Of a stretch of DNA of 64,000 bases, positions 35,607 to 49,669 are shown in pieces. Each line of letters opens with the position of its first letter. Position 1 is the stretch's first letter. The position numbers were made by a program, and so were the translations under genes. The notes under the pieces were generated by a model. The model saw only the letters and a program-made list of their open reading frames with translations, made no database searches and was not told the DNA's origin. Source of the DNA: Callipepla californica brunnescens (lineage: Eukaryota > Chordata > Aves > Galliformes > Odontophoridae); the NCBI GenBank assembly GCA_023055505.1, contig JALIRH010000062.1, forward strand, positions 2,297,115-2,361,114, in the 5' to 3' direction.

Positions 35607-37894
35607 TATTCACATGATATCTATATGTTGCTTTATATTCTGTTACTGTTGAATCATTGATTTGACTAAAATCATAAACTGATTAGATAAAACTGTAAAT
35701 ATTACTCACAAATTAGGGCTAAAATCTGTGTTAAAAAATGTCGAAGTTAGTATACACAATTTCAAAACCTGATGTGAGACTGAGACATCTTCTCTTGGAA
35801 GAAGACATCCCATAGATGCAATTCATATTGCATCTTCTATGTGCAATTTCACAGCTACTTTAAACAGTAATGACATTAAAATTATGATGAACTAGGTTTA
35901 ATTTCATCCTTTAGAGATTAAAAGAAAGGCTTTTACAATTCACTAAAAAGTGATATATACTATAAGAAGTACTTAAAATAATATTAGTAACTACTTTGTG
36001 AGAATATATAGCTCACCATTTACACGATTTTATGCAGATTCACACAATTTATTCTTTTTAAAATTATAAGTCGCTTTAATATAGTACATCAATTCAAAAC
36101 ATTGCTAGCCAACAAATAATTCTCTAGTAATTCAAAAACAATTCAGTTTTCAAAGGTTTACCTTAACAACTGACAATCTTATGAATCTCCCTGTTTCTTA
36201 GGAAAATATATTAATTTCTGAAGATAAAATTCTATGATGTTTTGGGATGTTCTCCTGATTAAGTTTTGCACCTTGACATTCAAGTTGTGGAGGAGAATGA
36301 TGAGAAATAAAATGTTACTGTTATTTTGAAAAAATCCTTAGAATATATTCTGATCTTGTGCTATTTCTTCTAAACAAGCAAGATGGCTTTTCCCATAGCA
36401 AGTCAGATAAGACAGTTTTGGCTTGGCAAACAGAGCTTATTCTGGCAGATCAGATTACAGCTTTTAAAAGATCGAACACATTTAGGTACTATAGATGAAC
36501 ATTTCATCGAAATCAGTTGTTCAGGAAATATTGATAGCTGCAGAATAATTTGAAATTTAAAAGATGTACACTATCATGCTCTAGTGGTGCAAAGAGCATG
36601 ATAACCACAAAGTCAGAAACCACTTCTTACTCAGATTTTTACTTCTTAGTTTCACCTGGAATATCAATGGATAAATTCTTAATTGCTATATTCTTTACAC
36701 TGTACAGCAGCCCTGCCACTGTAGTGAGATCCTATAATATGCCACTATAAGAAGTTATGTAGGCAGATAGCGTCAGTAGGTCTAAAAAGACAGAAGAGAA
36801 ATTTGTGAACAATTTGCAAACACATATAAATAGAAAGGGCAGAATTGTCTAACAGCTCTAATCAAATCCTGTGATTATTGAGGCAGTGAAATGTGTGTGG
36901 TCTGCAACTCTAGATTCAGTCTCAGACTTAGTGTCTGAGGAGCATCTCCTTTTGCCGTGGTCACAAACAGACCTTGAACAGACCCAGTAGTTGAATTTAT
37001 TGGATTTACATTAAGCCAGGATATGTCCTAAAATGTCAAACTAAGTATTTATTGCAAGCATGACTCTTCCAATGCTAGAAGACTCAGAGCAGATGGCAAC
37101 TAACAGAAGAGATCTCCTTTATAGAAGGCAAGAATAATGATCAGAGGGAGGAACTGAAGAAGTGTGTAGAAGTGTAATTGCAAAAGTAAAGGCACATCTG
37201 TCTTTTTGTCCTTCTAGAGTGTTCGTTAGTTTTGCCACTCATGCCCCCACTTTGCATATATTTTTTTATTTTTCATTTTCAGTTCTCATGGTTTCCATAC
37301 TTTCTTTTTTAAATAAGGCATCCAATAATCTGATAATGACCAGACTTACAATGTATGGGAAACTTACTGTTTGGAGTAAATGAATTTTGTGGATGTGTCA
37401 ATTTAACTGTAGCTTCAACTAAGCAAAGTTATTTCTATGAAACTAAAGTTTAGCACTTCCTTATGAGATTACAAATTAACCTGTTGTAGAGACATGGATG
37501 CTGCTAAACTCATGTCTTATTTAGAAAGGGGAAGACAAAGGTCTGCAGGGATAGCCCTTCTGATCTTTACTGTTTCACCAACTCAAAGAGGAAAGGAAAT
37601 ATAACATTAAGGTAAAAACTGTGGTTGTAAATTGCAAGCCTTTTTAACTGTCACTGGAGCAACCTCAAAAGCGTCTTGTAAATGAATGCTGATTTCCGCA
37701 ACAGAAATTGCTGCCTTTCTTTGAAATTCAGTATGAAGATTCTGGGCTAGATTGCTACATATATAACACCCACATATGTTCAAATCTTACTGTGGGTTGT
37801 AAGATCTAGGCACTGATATTTAACAGAGAGATATTCTCAGTACAGCAGATAATTTGCATATGCTATATTTGTCTGGTGACTGTCTATCTTCCAT

Positions 37895-37942
<48 letters not shown>

Positions 37943-39319
37943 TTACACTTTGACTCCTAATCAAATTGGCAAAAACGGCAAATAGAGGAATTTAGCTTAT
38001 TAGTTAATTAGTAAATTTTCTGATGCTCTTTATAAATAGGAAACTATAACAATTTGCAGCACTTTTCACATTTAAAGGCAATTTGAATGGTTTACTTTAA
38101 AGCTCAGATTATAATTTTATGTATGCAATAACAAAGAGCTTGAGTAAGTTAAGTAAAATACTTATTAATAAGCAAAATACTTAAAGTTGTATTTGAAACA
38201 ATACTGGTTAGCTATGGGCAAATTCAAATTTGAAAATATAAAAGGGAATAGACATTTATTTTTATTTGCTGAACTTTTATAATATAGGAAGGACTTTCAT
38301 TCTTTTTTACAAATTTTTTATTCTCAGCTTTATCTAGATGAATTTTTACAGTCAAGAAAAAAAATAATCAGACTATCTAATAAAAGCTGATGTACATAAC
38401 TGAATCCATTGGTTAAAATAAATACCAGAATTTTTATCAGAGGAAGTTAATGAATTATTCCACTTGCTACATTTCATAGGAATTACGTACCATGGCTCAG
38501 TTACTGTAAGTTACACAAAAAGTAGGACACTTAGAAAAAAATAGCTTTAAAGGGGGAGTAGAAAGATGAAGTCTCTTGAAGAGTCTTTCATTTAACATAT
38601 ATTTCTCTTTCTTTACAATAGCTAAAGGGTAAATCTGATGTAACCTCAGTTGTATTTTAGACTTCACAAATTGACAAAATTTAGTTTCAGCTACTCACAA
38701 TCCATATATATGCAGCAAACATGGATTTTATGTTTTCATTGTGTCGTCCTTTCATGACATTGGGTATTAAAATGACTGCAGCTGTTACTGGAAAACCGAA
38801 CTACATCAAATCTTAAAATCATGTTTATCAATAGATCAAAATCGTACTGCAGATTTCAAGAAAATTCAGCTAGAAACACTGTTTTTTTGTGGTTGTTTTT
38901 TTTTTTTTTTTCCATAAAATTATTAACGGACTGTTTTACAGTCAAGAAAAACAGTGCTTGAATATCTTGTCCTGGATTTTCATAAGGTGATCACTCTGTG
39001 GGCTGTCTCAGAATAGATTTCAGAAAACTAGATTCTTATTGTAGATTAGAGTCTTTTATTCCCATTTTTTTCTAAAGATATTTTAACAACATTTCATTTT
39101 CAAGCACTTTGTGAAGACTAAAATCTAATGAATAAAATGATAGAATTCCCACATCCTCAATCAGGAAAATTATCTATCTCTAATGAATTTTGTCAACAGA
39201 AAACTACCGAAAAAAATCAGCTTAAGTATTTCATTCGTGGTACTCAATTATATTACTTGTAAAAATAAAATAAAATAAAACTAATTGTCAAGCTTCCTCA
39301 CTACTTTCCCCACACCTTC
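35607..39319. other. 3.7 kb AT-rich stretch
   Basis: Holds a (TATC)n array at 37896-37939 and poly-T at 38896-38911. Frames are short and without recognised motifs. No transposon seen. Confidence 0.6.
37896..37939. repeat. (TATC)n microsatellite, about 10.5 units
   Basis: A perfect tetranucleotide array. Confidence 0.96.
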
Positions 39320-39460
39320 ATCTGCACAACATGAATAGCTTGAAAAGTATTCCACATTAGAAGATCACGTTGTGAGTTAAAGAGTTAATGCTCCAGCAGG
39401 CAGCAGAAGAGGTTAGGACACATTAAATTTTCTAGTTTCTAAGGTACTTGGAATGTATTT
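39320..39460 (+). mobile_element. Probable partial LTR related to the solo LTR at 55408
   Basis: Shares with that LTR, in the same order, an 11-bp string GTATTCCACAT (here about 39348-39358) and a 19-bp exact string GAGTTAAAGAGTTAATGCT (about 39375-39393) followed by a matching CAG. Spacing between the two blocks differs by only a few bases. Neither LTR end nor a target-site duplication is identifiable, so it is a decayed or truncated copy. The limits given are approximate. Confidence 0.5.
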
Positions 39461-39461
39461 T

Positions 39462-39505
39462 GGCCTGGGTTGAAAAGGACCTCAAAGATAATTGATTTTC
39501 AGAAA
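39462..39505 (-). mobile_element. Possible minimal CR1 3' end
   Basis: TGGCCTGGGTTGAAAAGGAC followed by CTCAAAGATAATTGA resembles the rc of a CR1 tail variant. The match is only about 45 bp and no octamers are visible, so it is tentative. Confidence 0.4.
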
Positions 39506-39681
39506 AGTAAAGATTATCTATTCTATTGTATTATCTATTATCAAAAACAAAGGTTATTTTGCTAGCTATGACATTTGTTAACTATTTCAAATAATATGAA
39601 GATAAAAATAAGCAAATAAATATATATAAACGTTAAATATTTAGACATAAATGTACGGCTTTTTGAGACTGAAGAGAAATG

Positions 39682-40235
39682 TAATCATAAAAAGGTTTGA
39701 GTTGGGAGGGACTAAATTTCACCATTCAGAGATACCTTCCATACGTCAGGTTGCTTGAAGCCCCATCCAGCAATGTCTTGAACAATTCCAGGAAAGGGAT
39801 GTCTTCCCACTCCTCTGAGCAACCTGTTACAGCACATTATCACCCTCTTCTTACTATTTAATTTACTCTCTTTTAGCTTAAAAGTCTTTAACACTACGCT
39901 GCCTGATAAACCGTCTCGAACAACATGTCCTTCAGGCCTCCTTGAAGCGTTGGAAGGAGACATATAATGTCTCCCTTAAGCCTTCTCTACTGAGGACTCC
40001 AGAGCTGAACACAATACTTCAGGTTGGATCTGACAAGAGTGGTGTAAAGTGGAAGAATCACTTCTGTCATCCTACTGCCCACATTTTTTGGATGCAGCTT
40101 CATAGGATAAAATTGTCCTTCTGAGCTGCAAACACACATTACCACCTCATGTTCAGTTTTTTAGCCATCAGTACCTCCAGTCTATCTTGGCAGGGATACC
40201 CTTGATACACTCATTGCTCATCCTGTACTCATGCT
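39682..40235 (-). mobile_element. CR1 LINE 3' portion with internal deletion
   Basis: Starts with AATCATAAAAAGGTTTGAGTTGGGAGGGAC (decayed rc tail). It goes through the ORF2 C-terminal text, skips a segment at about 39925-39935, and resumes with the usual upstream part (CCAGAGCTGAACACAATACTTCAGGTTGGATCTGAC near 40000-40035). It ends near 40235. Confidence 0.88.
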
Positions 40236-40989
40236 TGGAGAAACAAAAACAAACCTAAATCTGTGATTGTCAAATTCTGAAAAACAAACAGCTAAAAATG
40301 TTTGTGAGAGAGACACTAGAAATTCAGTACATCCATTCTCATGTAAACTTTAATCCTTTTAGCATTTTGTGTACTGCTACTTCTAATATTCAAAACCAAC
40401 ACGCAACAGAAAAATACTATCAAAGTTTGTGACCTTTTTTTTAATAACAAGCAAACAACAACAGTGGGAAAAAACAAAAATAAACAGGAGTTTCTTTTGC
40501 AGTAAATTAACAGGCACAGAGAACAGGAAACTGATAGCAACTAAAAAATACTGACGATTTTTCACTGTGTATATGTGCAAAGACACTTGTAAATAACACG
40601 GGAGCATTGGCAAGGGGATTAATGGATTAATATCCCATCTGCAGTAAACTGCTGATAAAAGACTGATTTAAAAGTAAAAATAAATAAATAAATAAACATT
40701 CCCTTTCCCAAAAATTGTAGTGAATATAAATGAATAGCATCTTAGATATAAGAGTTTTCTTCATGCAAATAATAAACGCAAAACAGCTTGCATACAGAAT
40801 AATTGATATGCAGTCAAGCATCCAATATTTTGTGATTTAAGCAAACTAACTTTTTTATGATTGCATTTTTCTTCCTTAAAGATAGCTAGTTTTGCTATAT
40901 CAAGTGGTAAGCTGGAGAATGGGATAATTACTGTGTTTTTAAAGTAGTCCTCTCTTTCATTTTCAACTCCAATACGAATCTAATAATAA
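40236..40989. other. AT-rich non-coding stretch
   Basis: Contains (AAAT)n at about 40674-40696. No gene or transposon recognised. Confidence 0.6.
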
Positions 40990-41645
40990 AGGGACTCTGA
41001 TCCCTAATGGAAAATACAAGAATTTCAAGCTCAACCCCCCTGTTAAGTAGATTCCTTACAGTAAGTTTCACAGGAAAACATCCAGGCAGGTATTGAATAT
41101 CTCCAGATAAGGAAACTCTTCAATCTCTGTGAGTAGCCTGCTCCAGTGCTCTGTCACCTTCACTGTAAAGAAGTTACTCCTAAAATTTGTATGAAACTTC
41201 GTATGTTCTAGTTTTTGCTCATTGTCCCTTGTCCTCTCTCTGCAAACCACTGTAAAGAGCCTGGACCCATCCATCTGATTCATGCACTTCAGATATTTAT
41301 AAATAGTGATGTGAACCCCTCCCAAATTTCTCCAGGCTAAATAATCCCAGGTCTCTCAGCCTTTCCTCATAAGGGAGATGCTCCAGGCAGGACCCTAATC
41401 CTCTTTGTGGTCCACTGTTGGACTCTTTCTAGCAGTTCCCTGTCTTTCTTGAACTGGAAAGCCCAGAACTGAACACAGGATTCCAGATGTGACCTCACGA
41501 GAACATAGTAGAGTGAGAGGATCCATCTCTCTATTTGCTTTCCATTCTCTCTTTAGTGTACCTCAGTATATCACTGGCCTTCTTGGAAATAAGGACACGC
41601 TACTGGCTCGTAGACAACCTAGTAGTCTTCTAATACCAAGATTTT
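40990..41645 (-). mobile_element. CR1 LINE 3' portion, 650 bp
   Basis: The minus frame 41325-41068 contains I-Y-K-Y-L-K, then S-R-L-F-T-V-V, R-T-R-D-N, L-E-H-T-K-F-H and V-T-E-H-W-S-R-L, the conserved C-terminal block of CR1 ORF2 with few breaks. Upstream text at 41330-41640 follows the RT-thumb region without a large gap. At about 41440-41460 the internal A tract is short (CTTTCTTGAACTGGAAAG), unlike the poly-A-expanded copies elsewhere. The terminal tail at 40990-41030 is decayed. Confidence 0.92.
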
Positions 41646-41891
41646 TTATTTTGATTATTTTTTCATATTTTGTCATTTAGAACAATATTATATCAAAATT
41701 GGGAGAAGCGAGAAGAGTGTACAGTAAAACTTAATCAGATTTTGCATCATGAAATTCATAATTAAGCATTTTGAAGCTCAGTGGAGTAAATTGTTCATGC
41801 CTAAATTTACTGGCCATACATATTTCAGTGAGCTTAATGACAATAGGCAGTACTAGAGGAGAATGTGTTTTACTGGTTTTAAGAAATCATG

Positions 41892-41922
<31 letters not shown>

Positions 41923-42120
41923 AACTCTGATATGTTTTAAAATTTATTTCAACTGAATTCTAATTTGAAATTTCTCAAAGCTTTGTGGGTCTCTAAGCCT
42001 GCACTATCTCTTGTTCACTAGAAATCAGTAGGAATTAGGAATATGCAGAGAATGTCATTACTTATGAATAAAGGAAAATTTGAAATTAAAATTTGCTACA
42101 AAATTAAACAAGTAAATGAT

Positions 42121-42180
42121 TATATATAGATAGGTTATAGATATAGATACAGACACAGATATAGATAGATAGATACATAG
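42121..42180. repeat. Imperfect (GATA)n / TAGA repeat
   Basis: Interrupted GATA and ATAGAT units over 60 bp. Confidence 0.85.
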
Positions 42181-44483
42181 AACATCATGTGTTTTGGAAG
42201 TTAGTATGAAAGTGAGGTGGATCGCATTTAAGCAGACAAAAGAAGTAACAGAGAAAAACTAAATGGAAAATTGCGTAAAGAGCAAATAAGCCTGCAAAAC
42301 AAACAATTCCTGATATTTCATTTCTCTATGATGTTTATTTTTGTGGGTGACTGCATGGTCCACCAGTGCAGAGTCCAGACTGGCACTATGGAATTTCACC
42401 GTGTCCTTAGTTAATATCTCTGCATTAAGCACAGTGTTTCCTCGTTATCTATTTCTGCTCCATAGATCCAATTGTAAAACCCTGCTATATAGCTAACCTT
42501 CCCTCTTGCAGTGAGTATGATAAAGAATATTTTCTTGTCCATGGTGTCTGGAGGACAGAGAATGGGGAGTTTGGTGGAAGAGGAAGCAAAAGAGAATGAT
42601 CAAGAAAAGTTAAAAAGAAACAGTAATATGCAAATAAATAAGCTGCTTTGATGTTTCTAGGTCTGAGACAAGCCTTCTTTCTCTTTTGGGGCAGAATAAA
42701 TATTTGTAGCTATTCGTTGGAAATTCTGTATATGATAGTAGCAACACTTCCAAACACTGCAGTATAAGTAGTGAAATGAATCAGTTTCTAAGAGTCTTTG
42801 TAAATAATTCCACTGGATCTATTTCAATAGAATTTTTATTTTTGTTTCCATCATCCATTGTTCTACGAATTAATGGTTTTTGGATGTATTATTTTTGACT
42901 GTATAACCACTGCTTTGGACAAGATAGTTAAATGATATAGTGGAACTCACAGCACTCCATGATCTGTTGTACACGTATGTGGAACTGAAATGGTTAATAT
43001 TAGGTCCAAGATACTCATTTAACAATGTAGAAGTAACTCAGAGACTTTCCTAAAGCAAATTCTGAACATCACTGAAGAAGGCACTTAAATAATAATAATG
43101 GCCTTGGATATACTGCAAGATAAAGTTGACCATGGTAGAGAATGAATAATGTTTCCTGGCACCAATAATTCTGCCTCCTGAGGATTTACTCATACTCACT
43201 GTGAAAGTTACTATCTGATTTACAGTCAGACTGTCACAACATTTGCAAATTTCATTTTAATCTCCATTCCTTTCGAACATGCCATAGATATCCTTGGATA
43301 TAACACAGCACTTAATCGTTCTGTTAGATAAACTTTTTGTGATAGTTTAATACAGCTGCATGTGTATCTGATTTTTTATATAACGTAACAATAAAAATGT
43401 TCAAATAAAACGTATCTGTCACAAGAATGTGAGGTCAAATGACAACTACCTCAAACAAGCGAGAAAATTATGTTCCACTAATTGGCTGCATCGTTTCATA
43501 GAACAACTAAAACTATGAAAAATTAATTTAATGATAACTGTTGAATTCATGTTACAGATTTGAAAAAACTTTAATACATTTACAATCCACAACATTGGTA
43601 TATATTTATATTTTAATTGAAGTATCATATAAAGTGCCAATTTATGCCAACAATTCATATGCTTTCATCATTTTTACAAGTCAATTCTTCTTCTATCCCT
43701 AACAAATAATTCACATGTATACTTCACTGAAGCAAAAATCATCTTAAGGATGCAGACTGAATATAACTTCTGGTGGACATTTTTTTTTTAGCAAAAACAA
43801 TTTTGCATTTTGAATTAATAAAGATTCTCTGTGTTTTTCCCCTTCCTGACTGAAATAGCCCACTAATGTTTTCTTTTCAATATCTTATTGAACTTACTAT
43901 AGGTGAACATTAGAGGAAGGCACAGTCAGCTCTGTAAAATCTCAATTCTAAACCTGCTTTTTGATGGGAATCCATTTAATTTTACTCATTTTCTGGGGAG
44001 CGAAAGATGGATTTGTTTTTCAGGTCAAGCTATACAAGAGACTGACATTTTGATCTATAAGAAAGGAATTTACAAAACGGCCAGTAATAAAAAGCATCCC
44101 AATTTATTAAAAAACGCATGCAACATATAATCAGCAGTATCATTTATGACATTGCATCGCACTGGTTAATTATATTTCCAATTAACAAGTAGAAAAAGAT
44201 TGCATTTAGAAAGACCTTTCCTAGGCTCACTGTGTCTGATGCTGGTATAATAGTTTGAATACTGAAAAAGCTTAACTTGCAAATTGATTTGACCATAATA
44301 GAATCAGATTTATCATATAGGAAACAATGTTTGCCATACCAAGGATTAGTTTTTGAGGAGTAAAATGCAGAAAAGGGACACATAAATTTCTTGGAAGATT
44401 AATAACTGAGACAAAATTCAGGAAAGGCAATTTAGGGTGAAGAATTTCATTGCAAAATCACTACATACAAATAAATAAGTAAA

Positions 44484-44513
44484 TGAAATTTGAATGGCTG
44501 AAATTTGAATGGC
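44484..44513. repeat. 15-bp tandem duplication
   Basis: The unit TGAAATTTGAATGGC occurs twice in direct tandem, followed by the first six bases of a third copy. Confidence 0.95.
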
Positions 44514-47500
44514 TGAAATCAAATATAAACTGTTTATAAATTAGGACATCACTCTTGTCAACCAGAAAATGTATTGAATCTATAGCTGTAGTGCTCCCTT
44601 ACATTCTTCTGCCATATTCATGTCCTTGTCTTCTTAAATCCTCTGCCCTCTCCATAATAAAGCCATTCCATTCATGAGTTCTTTTTTTATTAGTTGGGTG
44701 AAAAGCCAATTTAAAATATAAGAAGTTTGGAAGTGAGAGGACAGGTAACACTGAACTTCCACTTTCACTTCTGATACACAACACATTACTAAATGTAATC
44801 ACAGATGGGAAACTTTACCAGAGTTCAAGTTAGCTCTTGAAAGGATCACAGAATCTGGCAAAACTGCCAGTACAGTAAGAAAACAGAAGCCTATATGAGA
44901 TAGTTCTGTGCAATGGACTTGTATTTGTACAAGTTTAAAGAGACAACCTTTGTTTTGAAACAGAAACTACACTGAATTAGCAATTTCCCTTGCTTTTTCA
45001 CCTGTTTGGAAATGTGAAAGCTGCTGTCTATCAGTGTCAATAAAAGGAAATGCGTTTCCAGCAAAGGTGAATCACTTGCTTGGTTTTCTGGTTGCCTCAC
45101 CTTTCCAACTCTTACACTGTCATTAGATGGCACTTCTGTCAGGTCTGCCATCTTGTTTATGTGTTGCAACAGAATTTGTGAAATGGGAATAGCAACTTTT
45201 CCTCACTAGGACACTTATTAGCTGTAAACTATGGTGATATGTGCTAATGGAATGTAGCACAGCAATACAAAATTTTGTTATAATGAGAAAACAATGACCA
45301 CCTTCATACATAGGATTTCTTTTGTATGCATACTTTAGACAATTATGAAAGCTGGTCCATCATGTCTACCAGCAAACTACTGCTTATGATTCAACAAAAC
45401 TGTCAGAGCAAAATCTACTTAAGTTTTGTAAGTCATAAAGTGCAGTTAATGAAAATAAAGTCAAATATTTGTTGGAATTTTGCCCAAGTGTTTAAGTAGT
45501 TTCTTTTATTTATTTTCCAGTTTTTGAATGGAGTTTAGGTATAATTGATACAGACACCCATGTTTACAATCATACAGAATAACTGATCTTATGGAAGTAA
45601 AATTTTCAGGTCAAGATTGAAGTGTATTATTTTGACAGCAACAGCAGAGAAAGTAAAAACAAACAGATGAGCAAACAAGAACTCAGTTTAAAAAATACAT
45701 ATAAAACTTCCATTAGAATCAATAACATAGATACATCAGGAAAAGGACAAATACAAAAGTAAAAAAATAAAAAAAAATCAAAGGACGTTACTCAAAAATT
45801 AAAGATCACCTTTCTGCAATGGGCTTCAGTGTTCCATTTTCATTACCTTGAAGCTGAAGATGTAATTGAAATTTTAGGTGATATTCTCATAATGGGAAAT
45901 AGTGAATGATATTCAAAAGGAAATAGTTAATAAACTCCTCATGTTATAAAAATATAGACACCTTAAGTACTTCCATAGGTGAGCACAAGGAAAATAAACA
46001 ATTTTCAGCTGACTTCATTAGTAGGTTGAAGTCAACATTATCACTGCAATGATTTATATCTACAAAGTACCTAAGTTAATATATATAGTTAGTGGGAATG
46101 GACACTTATTGCATTTTACACTTATCACTGGTATAGCTTTTATAGCTAAAGTTGTAAAAATTATTTTGCAGGGCAGATGATTTTTCCAAGCCTATTGCAG
46201 TAAATCAGGTTTTCTTCTCAAAACATAACACACTTAAATTTATGAGGTGTAGTGCAGTCAGTACAGTTGTTTCCATTTAATGCATGTTTCTTAAGCTTCA
46301 GATTCTTGCTGATGCAGTGTTAAAGGTCAGCTCATCAGTTTCATAGTTACATTACATGACACATTATAAAGGTCATGTATGACACAACTTTTTTTACTCG
46401 ATTTGGAAACAGGAGATGACTTTGATTAAAAATTTTTATCTTCAATTTTCGAACTTATATCTGATCTCAAAAAATAAGATACCAAATAAACAAAGAAAAT
46501 GGCTGCCACCACCAACAGCAAAACAATAACTGGGAAGAAGAGTTATAAAGTAGATCTCAGGAAAGGACTCAAAAAGACAAGAGGAAAATATTACCCAACT
46601 TTTCTCTGTCATCTTTCATGGTAAAATCCCATTATATTTTTCTGCCAAAATCTGTTTTTCTCAGAAATATATATTTCTGCAGCATTTTATTCTAAAGTTT
46701 TATTTCAAGCTCTTCCATTGTTTGACAATTTAGAAACTACTTATTCTTTAATTCGTTTACTTTTCTGTCAAGCTGTTAGGCTAATCTCTGCATTGTAGGT
46801 TTTGTCTAAAATCTATTAAGAACTTATCCATTTTAAACACAGCATTTTCATGAAAATATTCAAAATTTCCAAGTAACAGAAACCTATATTTCATATATTT
46901 GTATATTTTAATTGACATTGTCCCTCTGGATGTTGGTAAACAACCTCTGTATCATAAATGAAAAATTTTACTATGCTCTAAACTGAAGAAATTAAGTTTT
47001 TGAGAGTTTAAGATACTGAATGCTGGAATCATCTCAGGTAGTTGCTTCATTTTCAGAAACACGGCAGTCATGCTGCAGCTTCAGAGCCTGTAGAGTTACT
47101 TTAATCTTATCATTTTCTACAAAATAGAAGAACGTTGGGATCACAGTTTTCCTGCTTCACAGCTGCAAGTAGGGACTGTCAGTCCCTATGCCAGTTCCTA
47201 GGAGCCTGCAGAAACTTTTCTCTGTTTTCTGAAGGGTAGAATTTCCTTCAGTTCAGCCCATTTAGATCTCCAAGTTTTCAAATTTGGCAAACAGCTTTGT
47301 AGTCAGAGCTTAAATCAGTTTAACACTCTAAATATGGCTACCGTCTTTTAATTAACGTTTAATTATAACTATAATCAAGGAGTAATTACTTCTCCTATTC
47401 TGGCTCCATCACCTCTCTGGTCTCCTTAGAGCCTTCACAATGCAAGTGTTGCAAGACACCTTACAATTCTTTCACTGCTCTTTTTAACTAACAACACAGA

Positions 47501-49599
47501 AAACAGTCTATCACAACCATGCAGTGTTCTTATTAAATGTAATTCAAAGAGTTCCTCATGTTTTATGATGTGTACAGATTTAGTGTGCAAAATTAACGTG
47601 ATAAAAGTATACAGATATATTTCAATATGGAGTAAAAATACATTTGAAAATATTTATTCCACTGTGTTTTCTCTAGCAGTATATTTTTGGCTCCAGTGCT
47701 TTGCCTGTTTAATAACGGCTTTTTTAGTATATTAATGAAGTGCCTTTTACATTCTCTGAACCAATTTCTGGCACATACAGAAGGATCAGAAAAACAAAAA
47801 ACAAAAAACAAACAACAAACAAAACAAATGATTCTGACTGGTTCGATTCCATTCTGTTGCATTTGTAGTATATGGCTAATTTCTGATTATATACTATTGG
47901 AGATAAAAAAGATTTCCATTAAAAATAAAAAATAGAGACTTTTGTTAAAGTATATTTATTTTCTGAGAAAATATTATTCAATTATTGTCCTCCTAGTAGT
48001 CTACTTACAGGGAAGAAATAATATTCTCCAATCTATTGCATGTATTTTGCAGAATGATATCAAGAATATGTAAATAATAGCTATTTCATTTTTGCAATAG
48101 CATAGGGTATTATATGAATAGGACTATTTTAAGACAGATAAATAGGTCACAGTTACTGTTGCTTGATATAGCAGCACCTACTGTTAAAAACGTCCACTCC
48201 AAACAGATCAGAGGAATCTAAAAAATGTTATCTTATGCACTCATCTTAACCTTGCTAATTTATTAATCAGCCTTCTAGTTCTTTCGTCCTCTGAAATATG
48301 CCACCTTAAGTTCCAAAATTCAAATTTTGTGTTCTGCATTAACAGGAACTTGGAAAAAACAAAAAACAAACAAACAAAAAAAAACAAAACAGAAATAATT
48401 ATTCACACCAAGTGCACTTTTTTGGGGAAAAAAATGAAGATATGAAACATTTCAAAAATCTGTAATGAATAAGCCATGCTTGAGCTGGAATGCAGCCAAT
48501 TTCTACAGACTATTCAACAACTTCAGTAAAACTGTATATGAAGGCAAGGAAGGAAAGGCTATGTTCCACCATGAGTACCTAAAAAATTCACATTTTTATT
48601 AAGTTTATTTTTCACCGATGTTGTTGTGATAGCAGTTGTTTTAAAAACCCCTCAAAATAACACTATAATTCATGTTACAGTTCCAAACACATTTACTAGA
48701 AATAAGGAATTTATCTTCCAGATTTTCAGGTCAAATTCTAAAGCCAAAACCTTTTCTTAAAAGGCCATAGAATTCCCACAGATAATATACCTGTAGGCAA
48801 TACTTCAGATTGAAAAGTAGAATAGAAAGTAATGCAATGTTGAGCAAAGCCAGTCCATGAAATTAGTATACTACATATAATTCCATCCTTAAAACAATAT
48901 CTTTAAAATAAACTCTATTACTAATGCTTTGACTACATTTTGGCTTCGGCCAAGCTTGAAGGCAGTGGCTTTCACTAAATGACTGGCCACTTGAATCGTG
49001 TCAACAAAATCAATGTATTAAGACTGAAATCAAGTATTTTTTTTTTTCAGATTATTTTGAAAAACTAGATGAGAGTACATATTCCTCAGCCTAAAGTAGG
49101 TAAACCTGAGAACAGCAATCATAGAAGAAAGCTGTAGAGAAACGGTGATGTTCCGAACTGCCCTGCTAATTATAGCCTTTTCAGTTCAGACATAATATAC
49201 AAAACTGGATATTGGAAATGAAACATAATCATTTAGAGAGCAGCCAATGAGTTAAAAAATAATTCAATTTCTACTCCTTGAATATAATGTTTTGCTGACC
49301 ACCACACAAAAGCTGACAGATCTTTGCGGAAACACAAGCAGGCTCAATATTCACTTGTCTAGACACTCAGATTGAATAGATTAGTAAGTATACTCCAAGC
49401 ATTTATAGGAGTATGCCGGGGGGGAGCAGGGAGAGCGTAGTAAATCTCTCCTCATTATCCTTCAGACAACTGTGCAATTCTAATTAATACTAATATTGTC
49501 TATCCACTAATTATATATTTCCATTTTCTTTTCAGAAAGCAATTGTGTACAGCCATACCTGTTTTTAAAACACCTCTACAACTACACTAAGGAATATGC

Positions 49600-49669
49600 T
49601 TTAGCTGGGGTTTGGAATAAATGTTCTCCACAGGTTCATTCTAGCCCTTAAAACTCTGTGAGTCTGTGA
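49600..49669 (+). mobile_element. Possible decayed CR1 3' tail
   Basis: GGGGTTTGGAATAAATG...TTCATTCTAGCCC followed by CTCTGTGAGTCTGTGAG resembles GGGTTGGACTAGATGATCT..., TCCCTTCCAACCC and the ATTCTGTG octamers. Many substitutions; tentative. Confidence 0.45.

Larger units (their letters stand above)
41646..49599. other. 8 kb AT-rich stretch, the longest without a recognised transposon
   Basis: Only simple or local repeats are evident: a GAAAAA tract at 41889-41925, an imperfect GATA/TAGA tract at 42121-42180, a 15-bp direct duplication at 44484-44513, and A/C-rich tracts near 47794-47827 and 48353-48395. Frames are at most about 92 codons, with no domain recognised. Confidence 0.55.
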
